A stretch of 64,000 bases of DNA from an uncultured Sphingosinicella sp. (GCF_902806315.1 NZ_CADCWD010000033.1:1-64000), one strand, 5' to 3'; shown: positions 1 through 10,151, counted from the first letter of the stretch. Made by a program: numbers and translations. Notes: a model not told the origin generated them from the letters alone.

Positions 1-1
1 C

Positions 2-394
2 AAGATGCGCGGTTTTAGCTTCGTTTCGGACGACATCGATCCGCTGAAGCAGATGCCTTTCAGCCCGGCCGTTGTCGGACAGATCATCAACATCGGCCCC
101 GACGATGAGTTCATAACCATCAACGAACTGGCGGAGACGACCGCTCGGCTGCTCCAGTTCCCGCTGGAGATCAACTACACCAGGGGCCGTCCGCAGGAGG
201 TGCTGCTCGCCAATTGTTCGGCGGACAAGGCCAAGAAGCTGCTGGGCTATGAGCCCAAGATCAAGCTGGAGGAAGGCCTCGAGCAGATGATCACCTGGAT
301 CAGCCAGCGGGGGCCGCGGCCGTTCAAATACCATATCGATCTTGAGATCGTAAACGAAACGACCCCGGACACATGGTCCAAGCGGCTGTTCTAG
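2..394 (+). CDS. NAD-dependent epimerase/dehydratase, C-terminal part (cut by window edge)
   Basis: The reading frame is already open at the first bases of the window (a Lys codon precedes the first Met), so only the C-terminal ~130 residues are present. The motif INIGPDDEFITINELAE followed by a segment ending in a short-chain-dehydrogenase tail (KKLLGYEPKIKLEEGLEQMI) is typical of extended SDR sugar-nucleotide epimerases or UDP-glucuronate decarboxylases. The NAD-binding Rossmann motif lies outside the window. Its last 22 bases overlap the following glycosyltransferase, which supports a shared polysaccharide operon. The exact substrate cannot be told from this part. Confidence 0.8.
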   Translation, partial: KMRGFSFVSDDIDPLKQMPFSPAVVGQIINIGPDDEFITINELAETTARLLQFPLEINYTRGRPQEVLLANCSADKAKKLLGYEPKIKLEEGLEQMITWISQRGPRPFKYHIDLEIVNETTPDTWSKRLF

Positions 395-1521
395 AGCGGT
401 CGCCGCCAGTCGGCTCCAGCGGCCGCCGGCCCCTGCGCCTGCTGGTGCTTGCGCCCAAGCCGCAGGGGCTTTCCCCCGGGCAGCGCTTCCGCCTCGAGCA
501 ATGGGCGCCGCATTTGGCGGCGCATCATGGGATCACGCTCGATTTCCTGCCCTTCGAGTCCCCCGGCCTTACTCGGGTGCTGTACAAGCCCGGACACCAG
601 CTGGAGAAGGCGGGGCGGGTGGCGTTCGACTTCGCTCGGCGTGCCGCAGCGGTGGTGAAGGCGCGGCGCTACGACGGCGTCATCGTCTATCGGGAGGCGG
701 CGCTCATCGGGCCCGCCTTCTACGAGCGCCTGCTCGCCTGGCTGAACGTGCCGGTATTCTTCGACTTCGACGACGCGATCTGGCGCGAGGGGGAGCTGGC
801 GGCTTCCGCCAACGGCATTTTCCAGCGCCTGCATTTCTGGGGCAAGACCTCGACCACTTGCCGCCTCGCAAGCGCGGTGCTCGTCGGCAACGAATATCTC
901 GCCGATTACGCGCGCGAGCGGAACGACAAGGTTTTCATCCTCCCCACAAGCATCGAGCTTCCGAAATATCCGGTCCAGCCGGAGCTGGACTATGAGGAGC
1001 CGTTCGTCATCTGCTGGACAGGCTCGCACAGCACCCTCGCTCATTTCGAACGTGCCCGAGCGCCTCTGGAGAGACTCGCCACAATGCGCAGGATCGTCGT
1101 CAAGATAATCTGCAACAAGCGGCCGGAGCGGCCGATCCCGGGGGCGGAGAACATTTTCGTGGCGTGGAGCGAGGAAGGGGAAGCCGAGCAGATCGGCGCC
1201 TCGCATGTCGGCATCATGCCGTTGCCGGACAATGATTACACCCGCGGCAAATGCGGCCTCAAAGCACTGCAATATATGGCCACCGGGCGCCCCGTGGTCA
1301 TCTCGCCCGTCGGCATGAACTTGGAACTCGTGCAGTCCGGGCAGAACGGCTTTCTCGCCGACACGGACGAGGAGTGGATCGAGGCGCTGACGCGGCTGGC
1401 CGACTCGCGCGAGCTTCGCAGCCGCATCGGCCCGGCGGGAAGGAAAACCGTCGAGGACCGCTACTCCGGCGAGGTGGTCTCCCGCATGTTTGCCGACGCC
1501 GTCCGGGCGACGCTCGGCTGA
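373..1521 (+). CDS. Glycosyltransferase family 4 protein
   Basis: A 382-residue protein with a two-Rossmann GT-B layout. The N-terminal half begins RPLRLLVLAPKPQGLSPGQR and carries FFDFDDAIW. The C-terminal half carries the donor-binding pattern GLKALQYMATGRPVVISPVG followed by a NGFLADTDEEW loop, as in retaining GT4 enzymes (Glycos_transf_1 / Glyco_trans_1_2). It should transfer a sugar from a nucleotide donor onto a cytoplasmic lipid-linked glycan. The start overlaps the epimerase end, suggesting translational coupling. Donor and acceptor are unknown. Confidence 0.85.
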   Translation: MVQAAVLERSPPVGSSGRRPLRLLVLAPKPQGLSPGQRFRLEQWAPHLAAHHGITLDFLPFESPGLTRVLYKPGHQLEKAGRVAFDFARRAAAVVKARRYDGVIVYREAALIGPAFYERLLAWLNVPVFFDFDDAIWREGELAASANGIFQRLHFWGKTSTTCRLASAVLVGNEYLADYARERNDKVFILPTSIELPKYPVQPELDYEEPFVICWTGSHSTLAHFERARAPLERLATMRRIVVKIICNKRPERPIPGAENIFVAWSEEGEAEQIGASHVGIMPLPDNDYTRGKCGLKALQYMATGRPVVISPVGMNLELVQSGQNGFLADTDEEWIEALTRLADSRELRSRIGPAGRKTVEDRYSGEVVSRMFADAVRATLG

Positions 1522-1531
1522 CGCTTCCTCG

Positions 1532-2569
1532 TCAGCCGTGGCGGAGCGGCCGCCACCACCACCCGTTCTCTACGTACCAGACAATCGTTCGCTCAAGGCC
1601 TTCTTCGAAATTCTGCAACGGGCGCCAGCCAAGCTCGCGCTCGATCTTGGACGAATCCACTGCGTAGCGCAGGTCGTGACCCGGGCGATCCTCGACGAAC
1701 CTGATGAGATCGCGCCGGCGGCCGTTCCCGGCGAGGGGCCGCAGCCCGTCGATGATGTCGCAGATCGTCTCCACGAGGGCCAGGTTGGTGCGCTCGTTGC
1801 GGCCCCCGACATTGTAACTCTCACCCACCTGCCCGCTGTTCATCACCAGCTCAAGCGCCCGCACATGGTCGTCGACGAAGAGCCAGTCACGGACGTTGGC
1901 GCCGCGTCCGTAGACCGGCAGCGGCAGCCCCTCGAGCGCGTTCAAGATCGTCAGCGGCACCAGCTTCTCAGGATATTGGAAGAATCCATAGTTGTTGGAG
2001 CAGTTGGATAGCACCACCGGCAGTCCGTAGGTCCGGTGCCAGGCGCGGACGAAGTGATCGGACGCCGCCTTGGACGCAGAATAGGGCGAAGAGGGCGCGT
2101 AGGGCGTCTCCTCGGTGAAAATGCCGCTGTCGAAGGGCAGGTCGCCGAACACCTCGTCGGTGGAGATGTGATGAAAGCGGAACGCCTCCCGTCGGTCTTG
2201 CGGCAACGCGCGCCAGTGCGCGAGCGCGGCGTCGAGCAGCGTGACGGTGCCGACGACGTTGGTCTGAACGAACACGCCCGGTCCGTCGATCGAACGGTCG
2301 ACATGGCTCTCCGCGGCCAGATGCATGACGAGATCGGGGTCGGCTTCCTCGAAGGCCTGCGCCATCGCTCGGGCATCGCAGATATCCGCCTGGATGAAGC
2401 GATAGGACGGATCGTCCGCGATGCCGGCCAACGACGCAAGATTGCCCGAGTAGGTCAGCTTGTCGACGTTGAAGACGTGGTAGCCGCCCTGCGCGACCAA
2501 GTGCCGGCAAACCGCGCTGCCGATGAAGCCGGCTCCCCCGGTGACGAGTATGCGGATCGGTTCGACCAT
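1532..2569 (-). CDS. rfbB: dTDP-glucose 4,6-dehydratase
   Basis: A 345-residue extended SDR enzyme that converts dTDP-glucose to dTDP-4-keto-6-deoxyglucose, the second step of dTDP-rhamnose synthesis. The N-terminal nucleotide motif [18 protein letters not shown], the STDEVFGDL segment and the [11 protein letters not shown] active-site Tyr/Lys are all visible, and the length is usual for RmlB. It is the last gene of a leftward rfbA-rfbC-rfbB run, 3 bases after rfbC. It converges on the upstream GT4 gene with a 10-base gap. Confidence 0.95.
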   Translation of the reverse strand: MVEPIRILVTGGAGFIGSAVCRHLVAQGGYHVFNVDKLTYSGNLASLAGIADDPSYRFIQADICDARAMAQAFEEADPDLVMHLAAESHVDRSIDGPGVFVQTNVVGTVTLLDAALAHWRALPQDRREAFRFHHISTDEVFGDLPFDSGIFTEETPYAPSSPYSASKAASDHFVRAWHRTYGLPVVLSNCSNNYGFFQYPEKLVPLTILNALEGLPLPVYGRGANVRDWLFVDDHVRALELVMNSGQVGESYNVGGRNERTNLALVETICDIIDGLRPLAGNGRRRDLIRFVEDRPGHDLRYAVDSSKIERELGWRPLQNFEEGLERTIVWYVENGWWWRPLRHG

Positions 2570-2572
2570 CCC

Positions 2573-3127
2573 CTAAAATCCCGTGTCCTGGTCGGCGAGC
2601 AGCGGCGCGGCGCGATCCTTGGCGGACATCGCCGCCTCGTCGACGGCGCGGGGCCAGTCGATGCCGATCGTCGGATCGTCGAAGCGAACGGCCCGGTCGT
2701 GATCGGGCGAATAGAGCGCGGTCACCTTGTACTGGACCTCCGTGTCCGGCTCCAGCGTCAGGAAGCCGTGCGCGAACCCGACCGGGACGAAGATCTGGTT
2801 GCCGGCATCCGCCGACAGCGTCACCCCGACCCACTTGCCGAAAGTGGGCGAGCCCATCCTGATGTCCACCGCGACGTCGAAGACGGCGCCGCGGGTCACG
2901 CGCACGAGCTTGTCCTGAGCGAATGGCGGCGTCTGATAGTGCAGGCCGCGCAACGTCCCGACCTTCCGGGTCAGCGAATGATTGTCCTGAACGAACTCGT
3001 GATCGAGCCCGATCGCGGCGAACGCCTTTCGGCTCCAATTCTCCGTAAAGAAGCCGCGATCGTCGGCGAACCGCTTGGCGGTGATTTCGAGCACGCCGTC
3101 CAGATCGAGCGGGTGGACGTCAATCAC
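2573..3127 (-). CDS. rfbC: dTDP-4-dehydrorhamnose 3,5-epimerase
   Basis: A 184-residue cupin-fold epimerase acting on dTDP-4-keto-6-deoxyglucose. Family signatures seen are RGFFTENW near residue 25, the catalytic-His region [12 protein letters not shown] and the substrate-site segment [24 protein letters not shown]. The length matches RmlC. The start overlaps the end of rfbA by 8 bases, so the three genes are tightly coupled. Confidence 0.95.
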   Translation of the reverse strand: MIDVHPLDLDGVLEITAKRFADDRGFFTENWSRKAFAAIGLDHEFVQDNHSLTRKVGTLRGLHYQTPPFAQDKLVRVTRGAVFDVAVDIRMGSPTFGKWVGVTLSADAGNQIFVPVGFAHGFLTLEPDTEVQYKVTALYSPDHDRAVRFDDPTIGIDWPRAVDEAAMSAKDRAAPLLADQDTGF

Positions 3128-4022
3128 GGCCGGCGACCTTGTCCACGACGCAGCGGCGGAGGTAGTGCGCGTAATCGGTCTTGCCCATCAACGCGGCGCG
3201 CCGTTCCATCTGCGCTGCGTCGATCCAACCCTTGTCGAACGCGATCTCTTCCGGGCACATAATCTTGACGCCCTGACGATGTTCGATCGTGCGCACGAAC
3301 GAGGACGCTTCGTGCAGGCTTTCATGCGTTCCCGTGTCGAGCCATGCATAGCCGCGTCCGAACCGCGCCACGTTGAGGTCGCCGCGCTCGAGATAGGCGC
3401 GGTTCACGTCGGTGATCTCGAGCTCGCCGCGATGCGACGGCTTCACCGCGCGCGCGATCTCGACCACATCCTTGTCGTAGAAATATAATCCGGTCACCGC
3501 CCAGTTCGACTTAGGCTTGGGGGGCTTCTCCTCAAGCGTCTGCGCCTCGCCCGTTTCCGGGTCGAACGAGACCACGCCGTAGCGTTCGGGGTCGTCGACC
3601 CGGTAGGCGAACACGGTGGCCCCGCTGGTCCGCGAGGCCGCGGCGAGGCAGACTTCGCCAAGGCCCGCGCCGTAGAAGATGTTATCTCCCAGAACGAGCG
3701 CGGCGCTGTCGCCGCCGATGAAGTCGGCTCCGATGAGGAAAGCCTCCGCGAGCCCGTTCGGCTGCGCCTGCTCGGCATATTGCAGGTTCAGCCCGAACGC
3801 GGACCCGTCGCCGAGCAGGGCCTGGAAGCGCGGAAGATCAACGGGCGTCGAGATCAGCAGGATGTCGCGCAGGCCGGCCAGCATCAACACGCCCAGCGGA
3901 TAGTAGATCATCGGCTTGTCGAACACGGGCAACAGCTGTTTCGAGGTGGCCAGCGTCGCGGGGTACAGCCGCGTCCCGCTGCCCCCAGCCAAGATTATGC
4001 CCTTCAAAGGTCGGACTCCCAA
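3120..4022 (-). CDS. rfbA: Glucose-1-phosphate thymidylyltransferase
   Basis: A 300-residue nucleotidyltransferase making dTDP-glucose from dTTP and glucose-1-phosphate. The signature [21 protein letters not shown] at the N-terminus and [10 protein letters not shown] near residue 110 are diagnostic of RmlA. It is the first gene of the leftward rfbACB run. The rfbD reductase that would finish dTDP-L-rhamnose is not next to it, so either it lies elsewhere or the pathway branches to another dTDP-6-deoxysugar. Confidence 0.95.
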   Translation of the reverse strand: MGVRPLKGIILAGGSGTRLYPATLATSKQLLPVFDKPMIYYPLGVLMLAGLRDILLISTPVDLPRFQALLGDGSAFGLNLQYAEQAQPNGLAEAFLIGADFIGGDSAALVLGDNIFYGAGLGEVCLAAASRTSGATVFAYRVDDPERYGVVSFDPETGEAQTLEEKPPKPKSNWAVTGLYFYDKDVVEIARAVKPSHRGELEITDVNRAYLERGDLNVARFGRGYAWLDTGTHESLHEASSFVRTIEHRQGVKIMCPEEIAFDKGWIDAAQMERRAALMGKTDYAHYLRRCVVDKVAGRD

Positions 4023-4234
4023 AACTGTTCACGGACGGTCGGCGATGATGCCACAAAGGCACTGGCCGAAGATTGCTCCAGCGCGACAAATGGCTAGGCG
4101 TTCGCCCTTAGCCCTCCCGTTCTCCCGCGCCAAGGGGACGAATGTGGGAGGACAAAGGGCGCTGGCGACGTTATTGGACCTTGGTGGCCGCCCCTGGCGT
4201 CCGACATTCTCAAGCGGAAGAACAACCTCGTACG

Positions 4235-5299
4235 ATGTTCGTCTACTGGACCATGTTCGCCGTGCCGGCGTTCTTCGCGATGCTCACCGGTCCGGGGCGC
4301 GATAAGCGCAACACGCTAAACACCATCGGACTTTTCCTGATCTTCTTTTTGTTCGCGGCCTTGATCGGGCTGCGCTTCGAGGTCGGCGCCGACTGGAGCA
4401 GCTATCAGGAGATCGTCACCTATATCTCGATGGAGACGTTTCGGGGGTCGCTGGTTCACGGCGATCCAGCTTTCAATGCCTTTGCTTGGTTTGCCACCCG
4501 CGTCGGCGCGGATGTGTACGGCCCGAATCTCGTATGCGGCACAGTCTTGGTAATTGGCCTTATTCGATTTTGCCGACGGCAAGATAACCTTTGGCTCGCG
4601 ATCGCCGCAGCCGTTCCCTACCTCGTGATCGTAGTCGGTATGGGTTATGTGCGGCAGGCGGCGGCGATCGGCCTGTTGCTTATCGCGTTCGCGAACTTCG
4701 AGCGCGGAGCGTTCGCGCGCAGCATTGGATGGGTGCTGGCGGCCGCGATGTTCCACGCCACCGCCGTGATCGTGCTGCCGTTGGTCGGGCTGGCGATCGT
4801 TCGTAAGCGGCTGGAATGGTTCATCCCGATCGTCATAGTAAGCGCCGTGCTGATCGTTCTGCTGTTGGGGGCGCGGTACGATACTTTCATGACCAACTAC
4901 ATCGAGGCGGAGTATGACTCGTCGGGAGCCATGGTTCGGCTGATGATGAACGCGGTTCCTGCAGTGCTGTTCGTCGCTTTCTATCGACGCTTCGACGTTT
5001 CGGAAGCCGGACGGGCGTTGTGGTTGTATTTTTCCCTAGCGTCGTTGCTGCTCGTGTTTATCGTGTACCAATCGCCGTCCACCACGATCGTGGACCGGAT
5101 CGGGCTCTACTTCATCCCGCTCCAGCTCTACGTCTTCGGCAATCTGTCCCAGGCGATGCAGGCGGATGGTCGGAGTCGGCCGGTGATCGTCTATGCCGTG
5201 CTGCTCTACTATACGGCCATTCTGTTCGTGTGGCTGAACTACGCTACGCACGCCGAGCTCTGGCTCCCCTATCGTTTTCTGCCGTTCGAGACGGAGTGA
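4235..5299 (+). CDS. EpsG/Wzy-like polysaccharide polymerase (membrane)
   Basis: A hydrophobic protein of 354 residues from the Met at 4235. The ORF track starts 31 codons earlier in a charged, Arg/Trp-rich stretch that looks untranslated. From MFVYWTMFAVPAFFA onward there are about ten predicted transmembrane segments and the GLRFEVGADWSSYQE motif typical of EpsG family glycan polymerases, which link repeat units at the periplasmic face. It is flanked by glycosyltransferases. The last 56 bases overlap the oppositely oriented GT4 gene. Confidence 0.8.
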   Translation: MFVYWTMFAVPAFFAMLTGPGRDKRNTLNTIGLFLIFFLFAALIGLRFEVGADWSSYQEIVTYISMETFRGSLVHGDPAFNAFAWFATRVGADVYGPNLVCGTVLVIGLIRFCRRQDNLWLAIAAAVPYLVIVVGMGYVRQAAAIGLLLIAFANFERGAFARSIGWVLAAAMFHATAVIVLPLVGLAIVRKRLEWFIPIVIVSAVLIVLLLGARYDTFMTNYIEAEYDSSGAMVRLMMNAVPAVLFVAFYRRFDVSEAGRALWLYFSLASLLLVFIVYQSPSTTIVDRIGLYFIPLQLYVFGNLSQAMQADGRSRPVIVYAVLLYYTAILFVWLNYATHAELWLPYRFLPFETE

Positions 5300-6410
5300 G
5301 CACCGCGTCCAAGGCGGCGAGATAGCGGTCGATGACAAGTTGCTCGTCGAACTGACGCATGGCTTTGTTCCGGCTCCGCTGTCCCATCTGGGCGATTTCG
5401 TCGGTCGACGCCTTCACCATCGCCGCCATTCGTCCGGCAAGCGCCGGGATTTCGCGCGGCGGCACGAGAAAGCCGTTCACGCCGTCGTCGACCACATCCC
5501 TGCACCCCGGCATGTCCGTGGTGATGATCGGGCGTCCCATGGCGGCGGCCTCCAGCAACGCCCGGGGCGTTCCCTCGCGGTAGTAGCTCGGCAGGACGAC
5601 ACAGTCGGCCTCTTCCAGAACGGGCCGGACATCGTCCAGCACGCCCAGATATTCGAACAGGCCTTCATCGACCCATCGCTTCATCGCCTGGGGCGCAATC
5701 GACGCCGGGTTGCGGGAGTCCAGTGGTCCGGCCACCCATACCCGAACGTCCGGATGTTCCCGGCGGACGCTTCGGGTCGCATCGGCCAGCTCGGCCAGTC
5801 CCTTCTCCTTGAGCAATCGCCCAACGAGCACGAAGGTGAAAACTGACTTCCGATCCCGACGCCGGGGCGCCGCTTGGAAATGCACGGTGTCGATCCCGGA
5901 CCCCGGTAGCAGACCGGCTTGCTCAGGCCGGGCGAGGCCGCGCGTGACGAACAGATCAAGGTCGTCGGAATTTTGAAAGAACACCCGCTTCGAACGCCGC
6001 AACGCCAGCCGGTACAGCGCCGCCACGATCCGCGCCGTCGGCCCCGTTTCGTTGAAGATGCTGCCCAGCCCCGCGATGTTGTTGATGCACGGCACGCCGG
6101 CCAACTGGGCCGCCAACGACCCGAACACGTTGGGCTTGACCGTGTAGCCGAGGAACGCGTCAGGCCGCACAATCCGCATCGTCCGCACGAAGCGACTGAA
6201 AAGGGCGAGATCGGTGGCGGGGGAACGGCTGTGCCCTCGCATAGGCAGATCGACGAAGCGGCAGCCCAGGTCGCGTTCAATCGCGTCGCTGAACCGGTCG
6301 CGCGGCGCCGCGACGACGACCTCGTACCCTTGCGCCTGAAGCCCGCGCACCAGCCCCGCGCGGAAATTGACGATGTTCCACGACGTGTTGACGGACATGA
6401 GAAGCTTCAT
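5244..6410 (-). CDS. Glycosyltransferase family 4 protein (PglA/CapM-like)
   Basis: A 388-residue GT-B enzyme. The N-terminus MKLLMSVNTSWNIVNFRAGLV, the segment GYTVKPNVFGSLAAQLAGVP and the donor site EGTPRALLEAAAMGRPIITTD followed by NGFLVPPR mark a retaining GT4 of the kind that adds the second sugar of O-antigen or capsule repeat units, often an N-acetylhexosamine. Its 3' end overlaps the polymerase gene tail to tail by 56 bases, so the C-terminal ~18 codons are read on both strands. Confidence 0.88.
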   Translation of the reverse strand: MKLLMSVNTSWNIVNFRAGLVRGLQAQGYEVVVAAPRDRFSDAIERDLGCRFVDLPMRGHSRSPATDLALFSRFVRTMRIVRPDAFLGYTVKPNVFGSLAAQLAGVPCINNIAGLGSIFNETGPTARIVAALYRLALRRSKRVFFQNSDDLDLFVTRGLARPEQAGLLPGSGIDTVHFQAAPRRRDRKSVFTFVLVGRLLKEKGLAELADATRSVRREHPDVRVWVAGPLDSRNPASIAPQAMKRWVDEGLFEYLGVLDDVRPVLEEADCVVLPSYYREGTPRALLEAAAMGRPIITTDMPGCRDVVDDGVNGFLVPPREIPALAGRMAAMVKASTDEIAQMGQRSRNKAMRQFDEQLVIDRYLAALDAVLTPSRTAENDRGARARRA

Positions 6411-6535
6411 GGGCGGACAGCGCGATACATGGTGTCGGTCTCGATGATCGGGTCAATGGCGCTTCGCGACGAGCGCCGCGACTTTAATCCGGCCTTTGCC
6501 GCACCTATGTCCGCCTCGTCAAAGAGGGATGGATC

Positions 6536-7084
6536 ATGGCGATGGAAACGGCGACGTTGGCGGGCGGGTGCTTCTGGTGCACCGAGGCCGTGTTCAAGGA
6601 CGTGATCGGCGTCTCCGATGTCAAAAGCGGCTATATCGGCGGCCATGTCGACAATCCGACCTACAAGGCGGTCTGCGGCGGGAACACCGGGCATGCCGAG
6701 GCGGTCCGCGTGCAGTTCGACCCGGACGTCATCTCCTACGACGACATCCTCGACATCTTCTTCGCGACGCACGACCCCAGCCAGCTCAACCGGCAGGGCA
6801 ACGATGTCGGCACGCAGTATCGCTCGGCCATTTTCCCGCACGACGAGGCGCAGGAAGCCGCCGCGCGCGCAGCCATCAAGCGCTCGCAGGCCGACTGGAC
6901 CAACCCGATCGTCACCACGATCGAGCCGCTCTCCGACTGGTATCCGGCCGAGGATTATCACCAGAGCTATTGGGAGGGCGAAGGCCAGCGCAATCCTTAT
7001 TGCCTGTCCGTCATCCCGCCCAAGCTCAAGAAGCTGCGCAAAAGCTTCGCCAACCGGCTGAAGGATCAGGCCACCGTCGCCTGA
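6536..7084 (+). CDS. msrA: Peptide-methionine (S)-S-oxide reductase
   Basis: A 182-residue cytoplasmic repair enzyme that reduces S-methionine sulfoxide. The active-site motif [12 protein letters not shown] lies near residue 10. The second Cys in FWC replaces the Gly of enterobacterial MsrA and resembles the GCFWC class. The DYHQSYW segment and a C-terminal Cys (NPYCLSV), a possible resolving residue, are visible. It is divergent from the GT4 gene. Its stop overlaps the end of the Sua5-type gene by 19 bases. Confidence 0.95.
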   Translation: MAMETATLAGGCFWCTEAVFKDVIGVSDVKSGYIGGHVDNPTYKAVCGGNTGHAEAVRVQFDPDVISYDDILDIFFATHDPSQLNRQGNDVGTQYRSAIFPHDEAQEAAARAAIKRSQADWTNPIVTTIEPLSDWYPAEDYHQSYWEGEGQRNPYCLSVIPPKLKKLRKSFANRLKDQATVA

Positions 7085-8037
7085 CGCGGCGCCGCCGCGC
7101 GGCGGAGGCGATCGTTTACGGCGAGGCCGATGCCGTGCTCCGGGATCGGGGCGACGGCAATGCGCGGGCGGTTCTGAGCGTCGGCGCGGTGGAGCGCTTC
7201 GAAGAGGTGTGAGGCGGCTTCGGCAAGGTTGCCGTCGGTGCTGAGGCTGTCGTCGCCCGCAATGGCTCCGAAGCCGATCAGCCACTCTCCCGCTTCCGCC
7301 TCGCGCGCGTTGAGGCGGAGCGGCTTTGCCGGCGCGTAGTGGCTCTCCAGCTGGCCCGGCGCTTCGATGCCACTTGCCGGCATCGTCGTTTCGCCCAGGC
7401 GAGCGACGCTCAGGATTTCCTCGAACGAAACCGGTCCCGGCCTCAGCAGGCTGATTCCCTCGGCGACTTTGACGATGGTGGATTCGAGGCCGAGCGGCGT
7501 GGTGCCGGCGTCGATGATCAGCGGAATGCGGCCGGCGAGGGTTTTCATCACATGATCCGCGCTGGTCGGGCTGACGCCGCCGCTTGCGTTTGCGGAAGGG
7601 GCAGCGAGCGGGAGGCCAGTCGCGGCGAGCAGGGCCTGCATGACCTCGTGACTCGGGCAGCGGAGCGCGACCGTCGGGAGGCCGGCCGTCACCGCGGGCG
7701 CAATGCCGCTCCCTTCCCGCAGCGGGACCACCAAAGTGACGGCGCCGGGCCAGAACGCTTCGGCCACCCTGCGCGCTGCATCGTCGAAGGTGCCGATGGT
7801 GTCGGCCTGCTCGAGATCGCGAACGTGGACGATGAGCGGGTTGAAGCCCGGTCGCCCCTTGGCCTCGTAGATGCGCGCGACTGCGGTGGCGCTGGTGGCG
7901 TCCGCGGCGAGCCCGTAGACGGTTTCGGTTGGCACCGCGACCGGCTGCCCCTCCCCGATGAGGCGCGCTGCCTCCTCGATAGCGGCTGTGCCGTAGCGAC
8001 GAATTTCCGTCGAAAATGGCGGGTTTGGCGGGCTCAC
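7066..8037 (-). CDS. sua5: L-threonylcarbamoyladenylate synthase (Sua5 type)
   Basis: A 323-residue protein making threonylcarbamoyl-AMP for the t6A37 tRNA modification. The YrdC-type core shows [29 protein letters not shown] and a [16 protein letters not shown] substrate region. A further ~110 residues form the C-terminal Sua5 domain ([22 protein letters not shown]), making this the long form. It is convergent with msrA and divergent from the acyl-CoA dehydrogenase, with 47 bases between the two starts. Confidence 0.92.
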   Translation of the reverse strand: MSPPNPPFSTEIRRYGTAAIEEAARLIGEGQPVAVPTETVYGLAADATSATAVARIYEAKGRPGFNPLIVHVRDLEQADTIGTFDDAARRVAEAFWPGAVTLVVPLREGSGIAPAVTAGLPTVALRCPSHEVMQALLAATGLPLAAPSANASGGVSPTSADHVMKTLAGRIPLIIDAGTTPLGLESTIVKVAEGISLLRPGPVSFEEILSVARLGETTMPASGIEAPGQLESHYAPAKPLRLNAREAEAGEWLIGFGAIAGDDSLSTDGNLAEAASHLFEALHRADAQNRPRIAVAPIPEHGIGLAVNDRLRRAAAPRQATVA

Positions 8038-8084
8038 CGGGCCGCGCTATAGCCGCCCCTCACGTCACGCAAGCGGGGCCTCCA

Positions 8085-9812
8085 ATGACCTATACGCCGC
8101 CCATCGCCGAGCAGCGCTTCCTGCTGGAACATGTGGTGAGGCTCGGGGAGTTTGCCGGGCACAATGCCTTCGCGGATGCCACTCCCGATGTAGTCGACGC
8201 GATTCTGGAGGGCGCCGGCGCGTTCGCGGCGGGCGAGTTCGCGCCGTTGAACCGGGTGGGCGATCAGGTCGGCGCCCGCTGGACCGACGGCCGCGTGACC
8301 ATGCCTGACGGCTTCCGCGACGCCTATCGCGCTTATGTGGAGGGCGGCTGGGGCACGTTGGCGGGACCGGTCGAATATGGCGGACAGGGGCTCCCCTTCA
8401 CGCTCGCCACGGTGGTCATGGAGGATCTCGGATCGGCCAACATGGCCTTCTCGCTGTGCATGATGCTGACGCCGGGCGCGGTCGAGGCGCTGAAGCATCA
8501 TGGGTCGGAGGAGCTGAAGAGGACCTGGCTTCCCAAGCTCGTGACCGGCGAGTGGAACGGGACGATGAACCTGACGGAGCCGCAGGCGGGCTCGGACGTC
8601 GGAGCGCTGAAGACCCGGGCGGTCCCGAACGGCGACGGCACGTATCGGATCAAGGGCCAGAAGATCTACATCACCTTCGGCGAGCACGACCTTTCCGACA
8701 ACATCGTCCACCTGGTCCTCGCCCGCACGCCCGATGCGCCGCCGGGGACGAGGGGCATCTCGCTCTTCCTCGTCCCCAAGTTCCGGCTCGATGCGAGCGG
8801 CCGCCCCGCCGAGTCGAACGACGTCCGCTGCGTCTCGATCGAGCACAAGCTCGGCATCAACGCGTCGCCGACCTGCGTCATGTCCTATGGCGACAATGAC
8901 GAGTGCATCGGCTGGCTGATCGGCGAGAAGAATGGCGGCATGCGCGCCATGTTCACGATGATGAACAATGCGCGCCTGAATGTCGGGCTGCAGGGCGTGT
9001 CGATCGCTGAGCGAGCGACGCAGGCCGCCGTCCATTATGCCCGCGACCGCATCCAGTCGGTCCGCGCGGGGGGCGCCAGCCGCGACCCGGTACGCATCAT
9101 CGAGCATCCGGACGTCCGCCGCATGCTGCTGCGGATGAAGGCGCTGACGCAGGCGGCCCGCGCGCTGACCTATCATGCGGCCGGGCTCAGCGACCGCGCG
9201 ACGCTCGGCGACACGGAAGCCAAGGCGCGGGTCGACCTGCTGACGCCGCTGGTCAAAGCCTATGGCACCGATGTCGGCGTCGAGGTGGCGAGCCTCGGCG
9301 TGCAGGTCCATGGCGGAATGGGCTTCGTCGAGGAGACGGGCGCGGCCCAGCATTATCGGGATGCCCGCATCGCGCCGATCTACGAGGGCACCAACGGGAT
9401 CCAGGCGGCGGATCTGGTCGGGCGGAAGCTCGGGCTGGAGGGGGGCGCCGTGCTGTCGCGGCTGCTCGCCGACATCAGGGCCGAGGCTGCCGGCGAAGCG
9501 GAGCTCATGGCTTTGGTGGATTCGTGCGAGCGGGTCGCGGCACACTTGGCCGCCGCAGGGCATGACGACCGGCTGGCGGGCTCCTATCCGTTCCTGACGA
9601 TGCTCTCGGTTGCGGTCTCCGGCTGGCTGATGGCGCGGCAGCACGAGGCCAGCGGCGGCAGCGCTGCCGATCCGGACTTCCTCGCGATGAAGCGGGCGGC
9701 CGCGCGCTTCTTCCTGGACCAGATCGTGCCCGAGGCCGCGGGCCTCAGGGCAGCCGCCATGGCTCCGGCCGAAATCCTCTACTCGGTCGGCGAGGAGAGC
9801 TTCGCGGCCTGA
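8085..9812 (+). CDS. Acyl-CoA dehydrogenase
   Basis: The Met at 8085 (MTYTPPIAEQRF) is preferred over the track start, whose 23 extra codons overlap the divergent promoter region; this gives 575 residues. Domains in order are N-terminal helices, the FAD-contact region MNLTEPQAGSDVG, the middle beta domain (KGQKIYITFGEHD) and a C-terminal helical domain. The IYEGTNGIQAADLVGRKL segment holds the expected catalytic Glu and flavin contacts, and a ~130-residue extension follows. It oxidises an acyl-CoA to the enoyl-CoA, passing electrons to ETF. No beta-oxidation partners are adjacent, so the chain-length preference is open. Confidence 0.92.
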   Translation: MTYTPPIAEQRFLLEHVVRLGEFAGHNAFADATPDVVDAILEGAGAFAAGEFAPLNRVGDQVGARWTDGRVTMPDGFRDAYRAYVEGGWGTLAGPVEYGGQGLPFTLATVVMEDLGSANMAFSLCMMLTPGAVEALKHHGSEELKRTWLPKLVTGEWNGTMNLTEPQAGSDVGALKTRAVPNGDGTYRIKGQKIYITFGEHDLSDNIVHLVLARTPDAPPGTRGISLFLVPKFRLDASGRPAESNDVRCVSIEHKLGINASPTCVMSYGDNDECIGWLIGEKNGGMRAMFTMMNNARLNVGLQGVSIAERATQAAVHYARDRIQSVRAGGASRDPVRIIEHPDVRRMLLRMKALTQAARALTYHAAGLSDRATLGDTEAKARVDLLTPLVKAYGTDVGVEVASLGVQVHGGMGFVEETGAAQHYRDARIAPIYEGTNGIQAADLVGRKLGLEGGAVLSRLLADIRAEAAGEAELMALVDSCERVAAHLAAAGHDDRLAGSYPFLTMLSVAVSGWLMARQHEASGGSAADPDFLAMKRAAARFFLDQIVPEAAGLRAAAMAPAEILYSVGEESFAA

Positions 9813-9911
9813 GTCTACGCGACCGGCCGGAGTCCACAATGTCCGTGCAGTAAAAACATCATCCTAAGCCGGCGCTCCGCCTAGCGCGCCTTTTGGCTTC
9901 GCGCGCGGCGC

Positions 9912-10151
9912 GATGCTCTGTTCGCGGGCAGTGCCCTCAACCGGTAGATCCGAGGGAAGATCACCAGCCCCGACAGCGGCTATTCAGGGAAGTTCGTGGG
10001 CCGCATGTTCGGACCGGGCGGCGCGGAAATGGGTCTGCTGTTCACCATCGTTCGCGACGGGAAGGGCTCGGCGGGACAAATCGCGGCTTTGAAGCATCAG
10101 GGCGCTGCGCCCGCCCCCACTCAGGGCTGCCAGGGCGTACCATCATCTTAG
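9912..10151 (+). pseudogene. Remnant of a transferrin-binding-protein-like lipoprotein (C-terminal end)
   Basis: In the 478-base gap between the acyl-CoA dehydrogenase and the beta-lactamase-like gene, one frame reads DALFAGSALNR, then a TAG at 9945-9947, then ITSPDSGYSGKFVGRMFGPG and AEMGLLFTIVRDGKGSAG. The pattern (Y/F)SG-F-GR-FGP--AE-GL-FT is how the C-terminal beta-barrel of TbpB-like surface lipoproteins ends. No start, signal peptide or lipobox is present and the in-frame stop breaks it, so it looks like decay debris. The 103-aa track ORF here is in another frame and is not supported. The rest of the gap holds nothing I recognise. Confidence 0.5.

Noticed and set aside
391-1272. Long minus-strand ORF (293 aa) opposite the first GT4 gene
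   Set aside because: Shadow frame created by GC-rich codons; Arg/His-rich, no family pattern, while the plus strand has a clear glycosyltransferase.
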